Positions 58,058 through 64,000 of a DNA stretch of 64,000 bases are shown piece by piece. A model generated the notes under the pieces. It had not been told where the DNA came from, did not search any database, and was given only the letters and a program-made list of their open reading frames with translations. Both the position numbers and the translations under genes were made by a program. The stretch covers positions 64,972,501-65,036,500 of the forward strand of contig JASDFA010000003.1 of NCBI GenBank assembly GCA_035772735.1, given 5' to 3'. Numbering within the stretch: position 1 is the first letter of the stretch; every line of letters begins with the position of its first letter. The stretch comes from Datura wrightii (Eukaryota; Streptophyta; Magnoliopsida; Solanales; Solanaceae).

Positions 58058-59320
58058 TGTTCCTGTACATTCAAACATATAGTCCCAATGTTATACAAGT
58101 CATAATTAGCTACAACTAAGGTTGGGTTTAATTGGATCACCCCACACTTAGTCTTTAGCCACAATCAATACAATTCGACAAGACATTCCTGATCTTGCCA
58201 TTCTTAGCATTCAACATGCTTAGTGCATTCATATAATTCGATGGGATAATTACTTTGTACTACTCAGACTTCGTACAATGAATAAAAATTTCTCCATCGA
58301 TTCAATTACATCATCATTAGCACTTTGCAATTTTTTTTTTCAACAACCTATGTAATTCTCCAATTGCATTCTCCCGAAAATCCCTCTTCTAACTTAGCAT
58401 ATTCAGCATCAATCACAATACATTTCACTTCACCCAACATGCACAATCCAATTTATCAACATTTTAAAGCATTTAGTCTTCTTCCTATTCAATCCTCAAC
58501 CCTAGCTAGCAATTTCGCAAGAATTTCAATAAAACATGCAATCATTGAGTTCATCTACTAACAACGATACTATGAACATCATTCAATCATAACTCAAGTG
58601 ATTTCAAGCTTATTTCTCACTTAGGGCAAGGTTTAATCACCAAACATGTTCAAGAATCAATAATTTGAGCAATAATAAGGAAAAATTCAAGAACATACCT
58701 TTTCTTCGATGAAATTGAAGAAAACTTGAAGAAAGTTGATCACTAAGTCCGTGTCACATTGGGGGAGAAGGGGATTTTGGGTGTGGGTCGCGGAGGAAAT
58801 GAGAGAATAGGAAACAAAATTAAGGAATTTGGGGTTAAAATGAGGTTTTTTCGCGCGGGTGACCCGGTGACCCGACGCGAAATACACCTCAACGTGTCAC
58901 GGAGGGTAACGCGGAGCACTGCTTCCGTAACACGGAGGCATCGCGCAGGTATTCTGGATTTTTTTTAAAATTCAAAATAAGCCTCAACGTGTCACGGAGG
59001 GTAACGCGGAGGCCCTCCTCCGTGACACGGAGCCATCACGCAAACTCACTGGAATGTGCCAATTTTTATTTTCTTACCTTGATTTTTTTCCTTTGCATTT
59101 TTTTGTATTTTTGCCCTCCGTTCCACCTGAAAATCATTTCACCACAAGAAATTGGTTAGAAATCATAGGTTGCAATGCAACAATTTTTATTTTTCTTTTT
59201 CTTTGTTTTTCTTTTTCTCTTTTTTTTTCTCAAATAATTCTACTCTTCTATTACAACACATTCACGGGTTGCCTCCCGTGCAGCGCCTGATTTACCATTG
59301 CGGCTCGACGCTATTCATGC
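58058..59320 (-). other. Element H spacer between pol and env-position ORF
   Basis: Noncoding. Holds a second AAGTGTGGGG tract (minus strand, near 58146-58130, followed by TGATC as at the LTR start) and two copies of the U3-type word block at 58885-58945 and 58980-59040. CTCCGTGACACGGAG (59018-59032) is a perfect palindrome. Confidence 0.65.
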
Positions 59321-60697
59321 TCAATCATCCTCTAGAGTGATGGATGTCTTCTCTCGAATAACGTCCTCACCCCAATAATGCTTACATCGTTTCCCATTCA
59401 CCAAAAATGTGGCACTTCTATCTTCTTGCCACAACTCCACTGCCCCGTGTGGGGTCATTCTCACAACTTCAAATGGCCCTGACCACTTGGACCGCAACTT
59501 ACCTGGAAAAAGCTTCAATCTTGAATTAAATAACAACACTTTCTGCCCCGGCTCAAAGATCCGATGCACCATATGTCTGTCGTGCCATCTTTTTTTTCTC
59601 TCCTTGTAGCATTTGGCACTTTCATAGGCATGCCATCGAAACTCATCTAGTTCACTAAGTTGCATCAATCTTTTCTTCCCTGCTAGCTCCAGATCCATGT
59701 TCAGCTTTCTCACGGCCCAAAAAGCTCGATGTTCCAGTTCCACAGGCAAATGGCATGCCTTTCCATAGGCCAATCTGTACGGAGAAGTCCCAATGGGTGT
59801 CTTGTATGCAATTCTATAAGCCCATAACGCATTGTCAAGTTTGCTTGACCAATCAATTCGTTGTGCATTCACTGTCTTCTATAGAATCTGCTTTATCTCT
59901 CTGTTCGACACCTCTACTTGCCCACTAGTTTGGGGATGATACACTGTTGCTACCTTGTGCCGCACCCCATACTTAGCTAGCAAATTCTTGAAACTAGCAT
60001 TCACAAAATGAGCCCCTCCATCACTGATAATAGCTCGGGTTGTCCCGAACCTGGTGAAAATATGCTTTTTCACAAATTTCGTCACCACCTTGTTGTCATT
60101 CTTGGGACAAGCTGTTGCCTCGACCAACTTAGATACATAGTCAACCGCTACCAAGATGTAACGATTACCAAATGACGGTGGAAACGGGCCCATGAAGTCT
60201 ATTCCCCATACATAAAAAATCTCCACTTCTAATATCCGCTGCAGTGGCATCTCCTGTCTTCTACCAATTGTGCCTGTTCTTTGACATCTATCGCACATTT
60301 TTACGTATTCTATAGAATCTCTGAACAGTGTAGGCCAAAAGAAACCTGACTGTAACACCTTGTGAGCTGTCCGCGCACCTCCGTGGTGCCCTCCATACAA
60401 TGATGAGTGACAACTCCTCAATACTTCTGCAATCTGGCTCTCTGGGATGCAACGTCTCATCACCTGATTCGGTCCCTGCTTAAACAGATACGGCTCATCC
60501 CATATGTAATACCTACAATCATGTCTCAACTTCTTTCTTTGCTGAGCCGTAGCCTCCGGTGGGTAGACTCCACTTACCAGCAAATTCACAATGTCTGCAT
60601 ACCAAGGGATTTCAGCTTCCCTTATTGCCAAGAGCTGCTCATCTGGGAACTCTTCTTTGATAATATCACCTTCTTTTATATGCAACCGGCTTTCCAA
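59321..60697 (-). pseudogene. Element H integrase
   Basis: Joins retroelement DNA to the genome. The zinc region is intact ('CHSSLYGGHHGGARTAHK' then 'CDRCQ', an H-H-C-C pattern). The catalytic core has 'WGIDFMGPFP', 'ISDGGAHF' and 'GQVEVSNREIK', with exactly 35 residues between the second Asp and the Glu, the canonical spacing. The C-terminal region 59872-59321 contains 'KLFPGKLRSKWSGPFEV' and ends 'TSITLEDD'. A TAG at about 59876 separates the two halves. A TGA at about 60693 lies at the RNase H border, one base from an Arg codon. Catalytic residues are all kept. Confidence 0.88.
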
Positions 60698-61090
60698 TCA
60701 TGATAGGTGATCTGCCACTTGATTCTCGCTCCCCTTTCTATCCCAAATCTCTAGGTCAAACTCTTGTAGCAACAATATCCATCTGATTAGTCTGGGCTTT
60801 GCATCCTTCTTGTTAAACAGATACCGAATTACTGCATGATCAGTATACACCACTACTTTAGAACCCACCAAGTAGGACCTGAATTTATCAAATGCGAACA
60901 CCAGTGCTAGCATCTCCTTTTTCGTGACATTATAATTGACCTGGGCTGCCTCAAGTGTTTTTCTTGCATAATAAATGGAATGGAAAATTTTATTCCTCCG
61001 CTGCCCCAATACAGCCACGTCACTTGCATCACACATTAATTCAAATGGTTGCTCCCAATCTAGAGAAATGAGAATAGGCGCTTCTACCAG
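60698..61090 (-). pseudogene. Element H RNase H
   Basis: Removes RNA from the RNA-DNA hybrid. Motifs 'MCDASD', 'KKEMLALVFAFDKFR', 'VVYTDHAVIRYLF' and 'NQVADHLS' supply the four acidic catalytic positions. Two residues appear missing in 'DVAVLGQR' compared with the usual Athila form. Separated from RT by a TAG (about 61095). Confidence 0.87.
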
Positions 61091-62396
61091 CTTCTATTTT
61101 AACTCCTCGAATGCTTTAACACAATCCTTGTCAAACTCGAACTTCACCTCTTTTTCTAGAAACTGGCATATCGGTCTAGAAATTTTAGAGAAGTTCTTGA
61201 TGAACCATCTGAAGAACCCTGCATGTCCGAGAAAACTACGGACCCCCTTCACTGACACTAGTGGTGGTAGCTTTTCGATCACTTCGATCTTTGCACGATT
61301 GACTTCCAACCCCTTGCATGACACCTTATGGCCAAGGACGATACCCTCCTTGACTAAAAAATGGCATTTCACCCAGTTGAGCACTAGGTTAGTGTCTTCA
61401 CATCGAGCTAGCACCCTATCAAGATTCTGCAAACATGTAGCAAATGAATTACCGAAAACAGAAAAATCATCCATAAATACCTCGACAAAATCTTCCACCA
61501 TATCGTGAAAGATCGCCATCATGCATCTCTGGAATGTTGTTGGTGCATTGCATAGACCAAATGGAATCTGCCTGAAAGCATATGTCCCATAAGGACATGT
61601 AAAAGTGGTCTTCTCCTGATCCTCCGGTGCTATGGCTATTTGGTTATAGCCAGAATATCCATCAAGGAAACAATAATATTCTTGACCTTCCAACCTATCC
61701 AATATCTGATCAATAAATGGGATGGATAATGATCTTTCATCGTGGCCTCATTGAGCTTTCTGTAATCCATGCAAATTTGCCAGCCTATGACTCTGTGTGT
61801 AGGAATCAGCTCATTCTTTTCATTGGTGGCCACGGTCATCCCTCCTTTCTTTGGAACACACTGAACGGGGCTAACCCATTCACTGTCTGAAATGGGATAT
61901 ACCACACCTGCATCCAGCCACTTGATCACTTCCTTCCTAACTACATCCTTTATCACCGGATTCAGCCTCTCTGATGTTGTACAGTTGGCTTGGATCCTTT
62001 TTCCATAAAAATACTGTGTGTGCAAAAAGCTGGATTAATTCCTCTGATGTCTGACATTTGCCACCCCAATGCTTTCTTCCGCCTATTGAGGACCACCAAT
62101 GCATCCTTCACTTGTGCCTCTGTCAGTTCTGCGGAAATGATAACTGGCAAGGTGTCATCTTCCCCCAAAAATACATACTTCAGATGTGGAGGCAATGTCT
62201 TCAACTCCAATTTTGGTGCCTCCCCAATTGATGGTTTTGGCAATGGTTCCAAGGACCTCATCAATGGCTGAAAATCTTGCTTCCTGGGAAACCATTTTAG
62301 CTCATTCAACATCAGCACCATCTCATATGTAGCACTGTCTCCAAAATGATCGGAGCCCATCAAGGCTCTCTCCAATGGGTCTTGTCAATCAACAAT
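61091..62396 (-). pseudogene. Element H reverse transcriptase
   Basis: Three blocks in overlapping frames: 62375-61962 (N-terminal part, 'ALGWQMSDIRGINPAFCTH'), 62025-61636 (fingers, 'VQCVPKKGGMTVATNEKNEL', 'MDYRKLNEATMKDHYP') and 61702-61094 (palm and thumb, 'FLDGYSGYNQIAIAPEDQEK', intact FMDD box, 'SFLGHAGFFRWFI'). Two frameshifts, near 62000 and 61670, split an otherwise well-preserved domain. Confidence 0.88.
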
Positions 62397-63203
62397 CTAC
62401 AGAAGTGCTTCCTGATTTAGCACATTGATTGCTGATAGCTCCTCATAAATGGTCGGTAGCTTCATGGCCTTGTACACATCAAAAACCTCTACTTTTTCAT
62501 GTGCTCTCATGGTTAGCTGCCCGGAAGCCACATCAATCAAAGCTCGCCCAGTTGCCAAGAAAGGACGACCCAAAATAAATGGGACTTTCATATCCGGTTC
62601 GAAATCCAAGATGATAAAATCCACCGAGAAAATGAGGGAGCCCACTTGCACTAGCACATCCTCTACAATGCCATCTGGTCTAGCCAAAGAACGGTCAGCT
62701 AGCTGCAAGATCACAGTAGTTGGTCTAGGGCTGCCCAGGCCCAACTTCTTGAACACCGATGTCGGCATCAAGTTTATGCTTGCTCCCAAATCACATAATT
62801 CGCGAGCTCGAATACTTTGCCCAATTGTAATCTTAATGGTAAAGCTCCCAGGATCCTTGAGCTTTGTCAGTAACCTGTTCTGTATCCGGGAAGTGCACTC
62901 CTCATTAAGCGCCACCGTAGCATACTCTGTCAATCTGCTTTTGTTTGCTACGATGTCCTTGATATACTTTGCATATTTCGGCACTCCCTGCAAAACATCA
63001 ACAAAAGGTAAATTAATGTGTACCTGTTTCAGCACCTCCATGAACTTCTTCAAGCGAGCTTCTTCCTTGTGCTTCTTTAATCTCTGAGGGAACGGGGGTG
63101 GTGGTCGTTCTGTCTCGGCTGCCTTTTCCTTCCCCCTCACATCATCATGTTCCCCATCTTTTTCCACTGTTCCAGATTGCTGAGGTGGTCTTTCTGGTTC
63201 CAC
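62397..63203 (-). pseudogene. Element H protease region
   Basis: 268 open codons. The N-terminal charged linker is followed by 'FVDVLQGVPKYAKYIKDIV', then a retropepsin with D-L-G-A active site ('CDLGASINLMPTSVFKKL'), 'MKVPFILGRPFLATGRALID' and 'VASGQLTMRAHEKV'. This is the normal Athila form. It overlaps the gag block in another frame (63137-63203), which points to a small indel. Confidence 0.88.
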
Positions 63204-64000
63204 CTCCTTGAGTTGCCACTCCTTGTGGTCACTGCATTGACCTGCTTGGGGTTTGGGTTAGTATCACTCGGTAGTCCTCCTCTGGGCCTGGTGTTTTGAG
63301 CTCCAGCTAGCTGTCCAAACTGATACTCCAATGCCTTTGTAGCTAATTTCTGATTCTTCATGTCAGCTACTAATTTCACATAATCAGCCTGCATTTGCGC
63401 TTGGTTAGCTATTATAGTCTTGAACATATCCTCAATGTTGTTGGGTGGTGGAGGAGGTGCATTGTTTCCTTTGTATTGAGACTGAAAATTCTGATGCCCC
63501 CCTTGATTTCTCTGCACACCCTGATTCAAACTCTGTCCTTGCTGGCTATTACTCCCCTAAGAGAAATTCGGATGATTCCTCCAATTTGAGTTGTAATTGT
63601 TGCCATACTATTGATTATTATTCCTGTGGACGTTCCCAACCAAATTCACCGAGTCTGGATTTGCACCACAACACTCAGCTGAGTGTTCACTACTCCCACA
63701 TACTTCACACCATACCTGATGAACTGCATTGACTGGTGCTTGTGCTTGATTCAAGTTCATACTGCTGAAGTGGGTGTTGAGTTGATTTTGCAACGCAGCT
63801 ATCTGTGCAGCAATAGCTGTAAAACCATCCACCTCAAAAACTCCTGCAGCTTTCCTCATTCCTCCTCGTGTTGAATCCGCATTCCATTCTGGATTTCCCT
63901 GTGAACCTTCCCACCAGCTGCTGAATCTAACAGAATTTTAGTATGTGGTTCTAAACCCTCAATAAATATGTGCACCAACACATCATTAGATTGGTGATGA
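63137..64000 (-). pseudogene. Element H gag, C-terminal part
   Basis: Runs in from beyond the right edge. 64000-63862 reads 'DVLVHIFIEGLEPHTKILLD', part of the Athila gag core. 63859-63608 contains a CCHC zinc finger ('CEVCGSSEHSAECC', spacing 2-4-4). 63529-63137 contains 'YQFGQLAGAQNTRPRGGLPS', the conserved gag tail before protease. Split by frameshifts near 63860 and 63570. Confidence 0.85.

Larger units (their letters stand above)
55187..64000 (-). mobile_element. Element H: Athila-type Ty3/gypsy element, 3' half
   Basis: Minus-strand order from the right edge: gag C-terminal part, protease, RT, RNase H, integrase, spacer, env-position ORF, polypurine tract, 3' LTR (56689-55187). RT motifs 'LDGYSGYNQI' and 'FMDDFSVFG' and protease 'CDLGASINLMP' are typical of the Athila lineage. 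No chromodomain. The 5' LTR, primer site and gag start are beyond the window. It lies inside RT of element G; the target duplication cannot be checked because the other end is not visible. Confidence 0.92.

Noticed and set aside
62449..63087. 212-codon plus-strand ORF
   Set aside because: Antisense of the element H protease region; no domain.
1..64000. Host protein-coding genes, tRNA or rRNA genes
   Set aside because: None found: nearly every segment is assigned to a mobile element, and tRNA-like text occurs only as 16-nt primer sites.

Overview
This is a stretch of plant nuclear repeat DNA. I find no host gene. Essentially all 64 kb can be assigned to Ty3/gypsy LTR retrotransposons, most inserted into one another, plus one hAT-type MITE and one short poly(A)-tailed retroelement. 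Evidence for a plant: chromodomain Ty3/gypsy elements with 2-4 kb LTRs and primer sites matching the initiator Met-tRNA 3' end, an Athila-type element with a plant transposon-protein-like ORF, and long solo LTRs. Repeat style suggests a eudicot, probably Solanaceae (inference only). Every coding region is broken, so no autonomous copy is present. Element letters A-J are my own labels.

Layout. 1-2063: two head-to-tail partial LTRs (J, + strand). 2064-8192: a minus-strand chromodomain-type element (I) with its 5' LTR at the right and its pol cut at 2064. 8193-8561: an old LTR-end remnant. From 8562 to the right edge the base layer is an old element F (LTR piece, internal region 43803-48287, start of 3' LTR 48288-50230). 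Element A (8815-43489, TSD ATAAG) sits in the F LTR. A carries a 361-bp poly(A) element (9811-10171, 13-bp TSD), minus-strand element B (13148-20884), a 4.3-kb solo LTR C (22871-27202, TSD TGGAG) and solo LTR D (28994-42249, TSD AGAAT). D carries element E (29160-39174, TSD GACAA). The nest F>A>D>E is therefore four deep, and the TSDs give the order of insertion. F also carries a hAT MITE (45897-46308, 8-bp TSD). Element G (50231-55186) interrupts the F 3' LTR. It is itself cut inside its RT active-site motif by an Athila-type element H (55187 to beyond 64000, minus strand).

What stands out. (1) LTRs of several families carry a GC-rich cluster of short near-perfect palindromes at a similar place in U3, each family with its own 'word'. 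Element E (chromodomain type) and element H (Athila type), which are only distantly related, share one composite word, and in both it lies directly upstream of the TATA box. (2) Five chromodomain-type families share two stem-loops about 70 nt apart near the LTR 3' end, with one apparent compensatory base-pair change. (3) E has lost gag, protease and the RT core; in their place is noncoding sequence including about 1.1 kb homologous to the middle of the D-type LTR. (4) Many premature stops fall at glutamine codons, the pattern expected from deamination of methylated cytosine.
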